Shown here: positions 13,207 to 19,499 of the stretch, in pieces | Layout: the number at the start of each line of letters is the position of its first letter | Position numbering within the stretch: the first letter of the stretch is position 1 | Source of the DNA: an uncultured Bacilli bacterium | Lineage (GTDB): Bacteria > Bacillota_I > Bacilli_A > RF39 > UBA660 | Assembly: GCA_947599755.1 (NCBI GenBank) | Contig: CANQFO010000013.1 | Location: forward strand, 1 to 19,499 | Length of the DNA: 19,499 nucleotides | Direction of reading: 5' to 3' | Notes under the pieces: generated by a model | Told to the model about the DNA's origin: nothing | The model's input: only the letters and a program-made list of their open reading frames with translations | Database searches by the model: none | Position numbers and translations under genes: made by a program

Positions 13207-13740
13207 ATGGAAATAGTGATTCATGGAGACAAACTAAAAATCACAACAGCAATGAGTAATTACATCCAAGAAAAATTAAAAAAACTGGAAAAATATCTAG
13301 AAAATAATGACACAGTACGTGCTAACGTAATGGTAAAAGTAAAAAATAAAGAACAAATAGTAGAAATTACCATTCCATTAAAATCATTTATATTACGTTC
13401 AGAAGAATCAAAAGATGATTTTTATGCTGCAGTAGATAAATCAGTAGATAAATTAGAAAGACAAATAAGAAAAAACAAAACAAGAATGATGTCAAAAAAG
13501 ATTAAAACAAATATTGATCTAGATTTTTCAAAAGTAGAAGAAGAACAAGAAAATACCAAAAATAATAAAATCATCAAAAGAAAACAAATTGAAGTAAAAC
13601 CAATGAATGAAGAAGAAGCAATTCTTCAAATGGAATTACTAGGACATCAATTTTATATGTATAAAGATAGAGATACAAATAAAATGACAATTGTTTATAA
13701 AAGAAAAGATGAAAATTATGGTATAATTGAAGCAGAATAA
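13207..13740 (+). CDS. hpf: Ribosome hibernation promoting factor, long form
   Basis: Binds the 30S decoding region and dimerises 70S ribosomes into inactive 100S particles in stationary phase or stress. 177 residues: the S30AE domain (about 1-100, opening EIVIHGDKLKITTAM and K-L-x-K-L-E-K-Y-L) is joined by a charged linker to the C-terminal dimerisation domain (about 122-177). Its hallmarks are the KPMNEEEAILQMELLGHQF block and VYKRKDENYG. This makes it the long HPF of Gram-positives, which acts without RMF. It has its own extended -10 promoter and a strong terminator. Next to csp it forms a small stress/translation cluster. Confidence 0.95.
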   Translation: MEIVIHGDKLKITTAMSNYIQEKLKKLEKYLENNDTVRANVMVKVKNKEQIVEITIPLKSFILRSEESKDDFYAAVDKSVDKLERQIRKNKTRMMSKKIKTNIDLDFSKVEEEQENTKNNKIIKRKQIEVKPMNEEEAILQMELLGHQFYMYKDRDTNKMTIVYKRKDENYGIIEAE

Positions 13741-13788
13741 AGGAGCTGTAAAGAAATTATTTATAAAATTTCTGAACAGCTCCTTTTA
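13739..13788 (+). terminator. Strong hpf terminator
   Basis: Outer stem of 11 perfect pairs (13739-13749 with 13776-13786) plus an inner GAAATT/AATTTC stem (13753-13758, 13767-13772), followed by a short T-run. It begins inside the hpf stop codon. Confidence 0.8.
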
Positions 13789-13846
13789 AATATTTTGCTG
13801 GTAATGATAAAAAGGATCCAAATTTTATCATAATTACACAAACAAA

Positions 13847-14710
13847 TTAAGAAGTAGAAATAGGTTCCATATGTAAAGTAATATAGCAAATTTTCTGATT
13901 AAAATGACGAATCTTATATTCTAATTCATCCACAATTTGATGAGCTTCTAAAAGAGTTAAATTTTCATCCATTAAAATAGAACCAGTAAGTTTATAAGAA
14001 TCACCATATTTTAATAAAACAAAATCTCTTAATTGAATCACAGAATCATTAGAAAATAAAATTTGCTGAATTTGTTCAAGATAATAAGGATCTGGTTCAC
14101 TTTTACCAATAATATAACTTAAATTTTCAAAAAAAATATTCAATCCTATTTTCAAAATTAAACAACCAACAATAAAAGATCCAATTTTATCACAATAACG
14201 AAAAAAAGAAACAGGACCAGAAAACTTCATCAAAAAAGAACAGACCAAAACAACAAGAGAACTAAAAACATCAGAGTAACTTTCATTTCCACTTGCTAAC
14301 AAAATTTGATTATTCGTTTTTTTTCCCCAACATAAAATAAAATGAGATAAAAAGAATTTAACAAAAATAGTAATTGCACTAATGACTAAAACAAAATCTT
14401 TAGGAATAAAAATAGGTTCTAAAAAAGTTCTTCGAATAATAGAAAATCCAACTCCAAAAATAACAAAAGAAATCAAAAAACTAGTAATATATTCTATATT
14501 TTGATGTCCAAATGGATGTTCACGATCAGGAGGCTTTTTTGAAAGAAAATTTCCAATAATTGCAACAAAATCAGTAAATAAATCACTAAAAGAATGAACG
14601 CCATCTGCAATCAAAGCAGAAGAAGAACCAAAAATTCCTCCAATAACTTTAATCATTGCTAATCCAAAATTAGTAACTACACTAATTACCATAACCGAAA
14701 AAAAATTCAT
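13847..14710 (-). CDS. Cation diffusion facilitator (CDF) metal transporter
   Basis: Divalent-metal/proton antiporter of the cytoplasmic membrane. 287 residues: about six membrane segments in 1-200, then a cytoplasmic C-terminal domain (200-287). The CDF signature DREHPFGHQNIE (62-73) is intact. The TM2 metal site is H39-S-F-S-D43. The TM5 half-site is E143-S-Y-S-D147, with Glu where Zn or Mn/Fe transporters usually have His or Asp, so the metal cannot be named. ATG 14710 follows AAGGAG by 9 nt; an upstream in-frame ATG at 14776 lies inside the preceding gene and lacks an SD. It sits 28 nt downstream of the BclA-like gene, apparently in one message. Confidence 0.88.
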   Translation of the reverse strand: MNFFSVMVISVVTNFGLAMIKVIGGIFGSSSALIADGVHSFSDLFTDFVAIIGNFLSKKPPDREHPFGHQNIEYITSFLISFVIFGVGFSIIRRTFLEPIFIPKDFVLVISAITIFVKFFLSHFILCWGKKTNNQILLASGNESYSDVFSSLVVLVCSFLMKFSGPVSFFRYCDKIGSFIVGCLILKIGLNIFFENLSYIIGKSEPDPYYLEQIQQILFSNDSVIQLRDFVLLKYGDSYKLTGSILMDENLTLLEAHQIVDELEYKIRHFNQKICYITLHMEPISTS

Positions 14711-14738
14711 AAAACAAAACTCCTTATATAGAAATAAC

Positions 14739-15233
14739 TTAAATATCAATTTTTTTAACAGTAAAAGAAATATCATTCAAATTAACATTTAAAGTAGTAG
14801 ATTTCCCACATAAAATAGCTAAATGCAATCTATCCCCAGATTTTAATTGACAAATTACACTTCCCGTAACAAACAAAGAATTAGTAGGAATTAAATCAAC
14901 AGTAGTAGAAGTACCATCAATAGGAGTATCCTCATTTTTTACAAAAATAGTAACAGAATCAGAAATAAGAGTAGATAAAGTAAGATGATAAAAAATCTCA
15001 TAAATCCCATCATGAACAATTGTAATTCCTCCATCAGAAGAATAATCAACAGAAAAAGAAGGCATTTGATCATCAATAGGAACAATAGTAGGAGTAGTTT
15101 GATTAGCAACCACAGTAGTAGGAACAAAATCATACAATCCCCCATAAGCATTTAACCCATTAGCAGGGCCAGTAGGACCTGCAGGAATAACAAAATCAAT
15201 AATATATTTTTCTTGATTAGAATGAATAATCAT
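14739..15233 (-). CDS. BclA C-terminal-domain protein with vestigial collagen stub
   Basis: 164 residues. After ~17 residues comes GPTGPANGLNAYGGLYD, the usual join between a collagen-like Gly-X-Y stalk and the TNF-like jelly-roll (BclA_C) domain, but only two or three triplets of stalk remain. The rest (about 35-164) is beta-rich with the family pattern: I-x-I-x-x-x-G-x-Y-E-I near 80, Ser/Thr-rich turns, and the L-K-S-G-D near 132. BclA-type proteins coat spores or cell surfaces as trimers; no signal peptide is seen, which suits deposition on a spore from the mother cell. Surface placement is inference. The start is uncertain: AGGAGG is only 2 nt from ATG 15233. The CDF gene follows. Confidence 0.75.
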   Translation of the reverse strand: MIIHSNQEKYIIDFVIPAGPTGPANGLNAYGGLYDFVPTTVVANQTTPTIVPIDDQMPSFSVDYSSDGGITIVHDGIYEIFYHLTLSTLISDSVTIFVKNEDTPIDGTSTTVDLIPTNSLFVTGSVICQLKSGDRLHLAILCGKSTTLNVNLNDISFTVKKIDI

Positions 15234-15235
15234 CA

Positions 15236-15241
15236 CCTCCT
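15236..15241 (-). promoter_or_regulatory. Unusually close SD of the BclA-like gene
   Basis: AGGAGG reads straight into TG-ATG-ATT-ATT. Spacing to ATG 15233 is 2 nt and to the overlapping GTG 15236 is nil, whereas 5-9 nt is normal. Initiation at ATT 15230 or 15227 would restore spacing, but such starts are rare. Confidence 0.5.
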
Positions 15242-15301
15242 AGGAAAATCAATAAAAATAGAAAAAAAGATCAAATCAATAATGCAAATGTTTACTAATA
15301 T

Positions 15302-15330
15302 ACTATATGCAACAAAATCAGGAAAGACAA
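15302..15330 (-). promoter_or_regulatory. Promoter candidate of the BclA-like/CDF operon
   Basis: On the minus strand: TTGTCT (15330-15325), 17 nt, TATAGT (15307-15302). The -10 is embedded in CATATAGTA (15309-15301), which also fits the sigma-K -10 pattern CATAnnnTA; no sigma-K -35 is seen at the proper distance. Confidence 0.4.
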
Positions 15331-15379
15331 TAACAGAAATCAAAAATATATCATAGAATTTACTCAAAGCGAATATAGA

Positions 15380-15407
15380 TTGACATTTTATTGATTTATG
15401 GTATCAT
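15380..15407 (+). promoter_or_regulatory. Sigma-A promoter of the acyl ligase
   Basis: Perfect TTGACA at 15380-15385, 16-nt spacer, and TATCAT at 15402-15407 preceded by TGG (extended -10). Predicted start near 15414. Confidence 0.75.
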
Positions 15408-15458
15408 AGTCAATAAATTAGCAGTAATAATAAATAAATTTTTTAGGAGGAAATATTG

Positions 15459-17246
15459 ATGAAAAATAATGTTTGGAGAGAAAAACCAATAAAACAGTTT
15501 AATACTGAACAAACAATGTATCAATTAGTTACAGAAGAAGCAAAAAAAGATTTAGACTTAGAAGCAACCGGATTTATGGGAACATCTATGACATATAAAC
15601 AACTATTTGAATCAGCAGATGATTTAGCCAATTCCTTTGCTAGTATGGGAGTAAAAGAAGGAGACAATATAGCAATTTTAACGATATGCATGCCTTTAGT
15701 ACAACAATGCTTATTATCATTAAGTAAAATTGGTGCTACTATGTCATGGATTGATTTAAGAGCAAAAGAAAAAGATTTAATAAATTATATCAACAATGGT
15801 AATTGTAAAGTTGTAGTGGTATTTGAAGATTTATTACCTTTAGTAGAAAAAATAGCAGACAATATTAATGCAGAAAGAGTAGTAGTATGTTCTCCAAAAG
15901 ACTATTTAAATCCAGTAGTGAAAACACTAGCAAAGTTAAAAGAAAAAAAAGAAGGAAAAAAAATTATCCTTCCAAATGACAAAAAATTTGTTAAGTTTTC
16001 TGATTTTATCAAAGAAGGAAAAAATACCGTGAAGGTAAGTCCGATTGATTTTAAAAAAGATAGACATTCACTGATAGTACAATCAAGTGGAAGTACAGGA
16101 AAATCTAAACAAATCGTTCATACGGAATATAATTTTAATTCAGAAGTTCAAAAAATGGCATATTTAGATTTACCTTTTTATAAAGGAAAGACAATGTATG
16201 TAGCAGTTCCACCATTTATAATATATGGTCTTGGAAATTCAATTTATAGCAGCATGGCATTTACAATGAAAGCAGAAATGACCCCATTTGTTGATGAAAA
16301 TACTGTATATAATGATTTAGGAAAATTTGATCTACCTTTAGCAGCACCATTACATTATAGATATATATATGAACAATTGAAAAAACTAAGAAGTAATATC
16401 GATGAATTGCAAAAGAGTAAAGATAAAAATTCTAAAAATGAACTAAAAAAGAATTTAAAAGAGTTAAATAGAGTCTTAAAAGGAATAGATAGAGCAAAAG
16501 CTTTCGTGTCAGGTGGAGATAAAATTAGTGCAGAAGAATTAATTGAAATGCAACAATTATTTGATAAACCTATTGTAAATGGTTATGGAAATAATGAATG
16601 TTTAGGAGCAACCATTGTTTCTCCATTATTTGCAAATAAACCAGGAAGTATTGGCGTTCCAATGCAAGGAGTAGAGATTAAAGTAGTAAATCCAGAAACT
16701 GGTGAGACTCTAAAAGATGGGGAACTTGGAGAATTATATGTTTCATCTGACAATTTATTTATTGAATATTTAAATAATGAAGAAGAAACAAAAAAAATAA
16801 AAGAAACAGATGAAAATAACAAACAATGGGTAAAAACTGGAGATTTATGTATAGTTGATCCAGAAGGATATATCATTCCAAAAGGAAGAAATAGAAGATT
16901 AATCAAAAAAGAAGCCTTTAAAATAGCACCAGATACTATTGAAGATGTTATCTTATCTTCACCTTATGTAAAAGAATGCGTTGTAGTTGGTGTAGATGAT
17001 GAAAAAGCGATAAGTGTTCCTATGGCTTTTATGGAATTAGAACACAATATATATATTAATGATGTATATGATGAAATCAAAAAATTATGTGAAGAAGAAT
17101 TACCTGATTATGAAGTACCATCTTATTTTGAACAAATTGAAAAAATGCCATATACTTCAAATGGAAAATATGACTTTAGAAAACTAGAAGAATTAGGAAA
17201 TAAAAAAGTAAAAGAACAAAAAGGAAAGCCTTTGATAAAATCATAA
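15459..17246 (+). CDS. AMP-forming acyl-CoA/acyl-ACP ligase-like enzyme (ANL superfamily)
   Basis: Adenylates a carboxylate with ATP and usually passes it to CoA or a carrier protein. 595 residues. Motifs: P-loop SSGSTGKSKQIVHT (209-222), NGYGNNE (374-380, usually YG.TE), TGD (460-462), the hinge GRNRR (476-480, normally GR.[DK]), and the C-terminal YTSNGKYDFRK with catalytic K570. A Lys/Glu/Asn-rich helical segment (about 303-345) looks like an insertion. The substrate cannot be read; a medium- or long-chain fatty acid is a reasonable guess. ATG 15459 follows AGGAGG by 8 nt. Stand-alone unit with its own promoter and terminator; no carrier protein or thioesterase lies beside it. Confidence 0.85.
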   Translation: MKNNVWREKPIKQFNTEQTMYQLVTEEAKKDLDLEATGFMGTSMTYKQLFESADDLANSFASMGVKEGDNIAILTICMPLVQQCLLSLSKIGATMSWIDLRAKEKDLINYINNGNCKVVVVFEDLLPLVEKIADNINAERVVVCSPKDYLNPVVKTLAKLKEKKEGKKIILPNDKKFVKFSDFIKEGKNTVKVSPIDFKKDRHSLIVQSSGSTGKSKQIVHTEYNFNSEVQKMAYLDLPFYKGKTMYVAVPPFIIYGLGNSIYSSMAFTMKAEMTPFVDENTVYNDLGKFDLPLAAPLHYRYIYEQLKKLRSNIDELQKSKDKNSKNELKKNLKELNRVLKGIDRAKAFVSGGDKISAEELIEMQQLFDKPIVNGYGNNECLGATIVSPLFANKPGSIGVPMQGVEIKVVNPETGETLKDGELGELYVSSDNLFIEYLNNEEETKKIKETDENNKQWVKTGDLCIVDPEGYIIPKGRNRRLIKKEAFKIAPDTIEDVILSSPYVKECVVVGVDDEKAISVPMAFMELEHNIYINDVYDEIKKLCEEELPDYEVPSYFEQIEKMPYTSNGKYDFRKLEELGNKKVKEQKGKPLIKS

Positions 17247-17260
17247 AACCATGTTAAATT

Positions 17261-17287
17261 ACTATAAGATTCAATTATAGTTTTTTT
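17261..17287 (+). terminator. Terminator after the acyl ligase
   Basis: ACTATAA (17261-17267) pairs with TTATAGT (17275-17281) around GATTCAA, followed by T's to 17287. Confidence 0.75.
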
Positions 17288-17288
17288 A

Positions 17289-17297
17289 TGCTATAAT
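17289..17297 (+). promoter_or_regulatory. Extended -10 promoter of the hybrid kinase gene
   Basis: TGC-TATAAT (TATAAT at 17292-17297) immediately behind the terminator T-run; -35 is weak. Start near 17304 excludes an upstream ATG at 17302 as the usual start. Confidence 0.6.
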
Positions 17298-17316
17298 AGA
17301 CATGATAGGATGTGGT

Positions 17317-19356
17317 ATGATGAAAGGAACTATATATTTAACAGTATCTGCTCTATTTTATACAATAATGACAACAATAATATTTTTTAAAAAAGACAAA
17401 ATAAATAAGGTAGAAAATAGAATTTTCAAAAGATTATTAATTGCTTCTATATTATCAATGATTATGGAATTATCAATTGTATTTACAGTGAATATAGATA
17501 TAATAGGTACAATAATTCAAAAACTTTTTTTAAACTGCCTTATATTATGGTTAACAATATTCATAACTTATACATTTGTTATAACGACATTTGATTCTAA
17601 TATTACCGAAGAAGAAAATATTAATAAATTTAAGTCACTTCATTATATTCATATTTTCCTCAATTTTTTCATTTGCTTAATGATCCTATTATCACCAATT
17701 AAATTTAATTCTATAGGAGATTCAAAATATACATCAGGTCCAGCAGTAAATATAGTATTTATTACCTTAGGAATATATATTTTCATTATGGGTATTTTAG
17801 TTTTATTACACATAAAAGATATTCATAAAAGAGGCTATATACCAATAGTTGCACTAATTATTTTATTAATAGCTGTAGGAATTATTCAAAATATATATCC
17901 TGATATACTATTATCAAATGCTGTTTTTGGAATTATTATATATATAATGTATCATACAATAGAAAATCCAGACTTAAAACTGATAAGAAAAATGGAATTG
18001 GCAAGAGATCAAGCGGAAAAAGCAAATAGAGCAAAAAGCGATTTTTTATCAAGTATGTCACATGAAATTAGAACACCCTTAAATGCAATAGTAGGTTTAT
18101 CAGAAGATATCGCAAGTTATAAAGAAGAAGTTCCAAAAGAAGTAGTAGAAGATACTGAAGATATCCAAAATGCCTCTCAAACATTACTAGAAATAGTAGG
18201 AAATATATTAGATATCAACAAAATTGAAAGTAATAAAATGGAATTAATAGAAACATCTTATAACTATGTAGAGGAAATAACAAAAATGGCACGAGTAACA
18301 TCAACAAGAATTGGAGAAAAACCAATTGATTTTAAAATGAATTTTGCTCCTGATATTCCTTATGAATTATTAGGAGATAAATCACATGTAAAAGAAATCA
18401 TTAATAATTTACTTACCAACGCAATTAAGTATACCGAAAAAGGTACAATAACATTAAATACAAAATGTATCAACCAAAATAATAAATGTATGTTAATAAT
18501 AAGTGTTCAAGATACAGGACGTGGAATAAAAGCAGAAAATATCAATAAATTATTTACAAAATTTGAACGACTTGATATTGAACGAAACACAACAACAGAA
18601 GGAACAGGATTAGGACTAGCAATTACAAAAGCCTTAGTTGATATGATGGGAGGACATATCAATGTACAATCTCAGTTTGGAGAAGGTTCAATATTTATAG
18701 TACAAATTCCTCAAAAAATAAAGAAAATGGTCAATCCATTACAAGAAAAACAAAATCCTCAACAAGCAGAAATAGAAAGAAAAAAATCAAATCTAAGTAA
18801 TATAGATGAAAAACAACATAAGAATAAAAAAGTATTAGTTGTAGATGACAATAAATTAAATATTAAAGTAGCAAGAAAACACCTAGAGAGTTTAGGATAT
18901 ATTGTAGATGAAAGTGATAGTGGAGAACAATGTCTAGATAAAATAAACCAAGGAGAAAAATATGATTTAATTTTAATGGACATTATGATGCCAAAAATGA
19001 GTGGAGAAGTCACTTTATCGAAGTTAAAAAAGATGTCTGAATTTAAAATTCCCGTAATAGCTCTAACAGCAGATGCAGTAGCAGGTGCTAAAGAAAGATA
19101 TATCTCTGAAGGCTTTATCGATTATATAACAAAACCATTTACAAAAGATCAAATTAAAGAGAAATTAGATAAATTATTTATAGATAGTAAGAATGAAAAC
19201 AAAAATCCAGATGAATCAAAAATTAAGTTAACTAGTGAAAAGGAAACAAGTAATTCAAACGATACAGTTACTTATGTATTCGATTCTAAGAAAAATGAAG
19301 AATATGTAATTTCCGATGGAAAAAGATCAAACTGTAAAAAAGAAAACGATAAATAG
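17317..19356 (+). CDS. Hybrid sensor histidine kinase with receiver domain
   Basis: 679 residues. About seven hydrophobic segments (8-24, 38-58, 66-90, 108-125, 144-165, 172-192, 198-213) form a membrane sensor. A coiled linker follows (225-242). Next come the HisKA domain with H249 in SMSHEIRTPLN and the HATPase domain: N368, D399-T-G-R-G, and GTGLGL at 429-434. After a low-complexity linker (470-503) comes a receiver domain (505-622) with D509/D510, phospho-acceptor D555, T584 and K606. A 55-residue hydrophilic tail ends the protein. Hybrid kinases relay through an HPt domain, which is not present here or nearby. Start 17317 (or 17320) uses AGGATG. Ligand and output are unknown. Confidence 0.88.
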   Translation: MMKGTIYLTVSALFYTIMTTIIFFKKDKINKVENRIFKRLLIASILSMIMELSIVFTVNIDIIGTIIQKLFLNCLILWLTIFITYTFVITTFDSNITEEENINKFKSLHYIHIFLNFFICLMILLSPIKFNSIGDSKYTSGPAVNIVFITLGIYIFIMGILVLLHIKDIHKRGYIPIVALIILLIAVGIIQNIYPDILLSNAVFGIIIYIMYHTIENPDLKLIRKMELARDQAEKANRAKSDFLSSMSHEIRTPLNAIVGLSEDIASYKEEVPKEVVEDTEDIQNASQTLLEIVGNILDINKIESNKMELIETSYNYVEEITKMARVTSTRIGEKPIDFKMNFAPDIPYELLGDKSHVKEIINNLLTNAIKYTEKGTITLNTKCINQNNKCMLIISVQDTGRGIKAENINKLFTKFERLDIERNTTTEGTGLGLAITKALVDMMGGHINVQSQFGEGSIFIVQIPQKIKKMVNPLQEKQNPQQAEIERKKSNLSNIDEKQHKNKKVLVVDDNKLNIKVARKHLESLGYIVDESDSGEQCLDKINQGEKYDLILMDIMMPKMSGEVTLSKLKKMSEFKIPVIALTADAVAGAKERYISEGFIDYITKPFTKDQIKEKLDKLFIDSKNENKNPDESKIKLTSEKETSNSNDTVTYVFDSKKNEEYVISDGKRSNCKKENDK

Positions 19357-19418
19357 ATTATTTGCATTTTAAAGATAAAAATAGATAACAATACAATGAT
19401 GAAAGAAGGATGAGAAAA

Positions 19419-19499
19419 ATGATAGATACAACACATTTAGGAGTATATGGAATAGTAATAAAAGAAGACAAGATTTTATTAGTAAAAAAATCAAGAGGT
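19419..19499 (+). CDS. NUDIX hydrolase, 3' partial
   Basis: Only the first 27 codons are in the window. The opening T-H-L-G-V-Y-G-I-V-I-K-x-D-K-I-L-L-V-K-K-S-R-G is the typical first β-strands of a NUDIX domain; the catalytic Nudix box would lie beyond the edge. AAGGATGAG precedes the ATG. It follows the kinase gene by 62 nt with no terminator seen between, so they may share a message. Confidence 0.7.
   Translation, partial: MIDTTHLGVYGIVIKEDKILLVKKSRG

Noticed and set aside
13739..13788. hpf terminator as a bidirectional terminator for the CDF gene
   Set aside because: On the minus strand the stem is followed by only three T's, so termination there is doubtful.
14711..14776. 22-residue N-terminal extension of the CDF transporter
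   Set aside because: It overlaps the preceding gene, has no SD, and the family match and AAGGAG both point to ATG 14710.
1..19499. CRISPR arrays, tRNA/rRNA genes, transposases, prophage genes
   Set aside because: Looked for and not seen; the only long repeat is the agrC pair.

Overview
The window is a very A+T-rich stretch of a Gram-positive, low-GC Bacillota (Bacilli-like) chromosome. Three things point there: strong AGGAGG-type ribosome binding sites with sigma-A style promoters; Bacillus-like gene neighbourhoods (fba-murA-rpmE, DUF1146-spoIIQ-mbl); and family-level matches to Bacillus proteins. A SpoIIQ homologue with the SpoIIQ-typical broken LytM metal site suggests an endospore-forming lineage or a close relative. 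All 21 complete or 3'-complete genes stop at TAA (18) or TAG (3), never TGA, while Trp is read from TGG.

Layout. 3-536: 3' part of a small exported protein with a SipW/TasA-type N-terminus. 537-1046: non-coding. 1047-4241: class II aldolase (fba), murA, a membrane-anchored SGNH-fold protein lacking its catalytic His, and rpmE (bL31). 4257-4850: non-coding, with a possible structured transcript. 4851-6184: rpiB, DUF1146 protein, spoIIQ. 6282-8442: mbl and a tagO/wecA-type undecaprenyl-phosphate GlcNAc-1-phosphate transferase, so much of this half serves envelope synthesis and shape. 8537-12695: a complete agr-type peptide quorum-sensing locus, split into two convergent units: agrA-agrC-agrC on + and agrB-agrD on -. 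12929-13740: a cold-shock protein and the long ribosome hibernation factor hpf. 15233-13847 (-): a BclA C-terminal-domain protein with a vestigial collagen stub, then a CDF metal transporter. 15459-17246: an AMP-forming acyl ligase. 17317-19356: a hybrid histidine kinase with seven putative membrane segments. 19419-19499: start of a NUDIX hydrolase.

The most unusual part is the agr locus. Two agrC genes lie in tandem; 1,271 bp of their sequence differs at one position by eye, yet their last codons diverge while remaining homologous. The 40-residue agrD gene, too short for ordinary ORF calling, lies opposite them with a GTG start, a strong SD and a predicted Cys-Pro-Trp-Trp-Ser ring. The expected circuit is: AgrD is processed and exported by AgrB, sensed by one or both AgrC kinases, and answered by AgrA through its LytTR domain. 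The two transcription units meet at one shared hairpin terminator.

Transcription is compact: at six genes an intrinsic terminator hairpin includes the stop codon. Several promoters can be read directly, the clearest being TTGACA/TATCAT before fba and before the acyl ligase.
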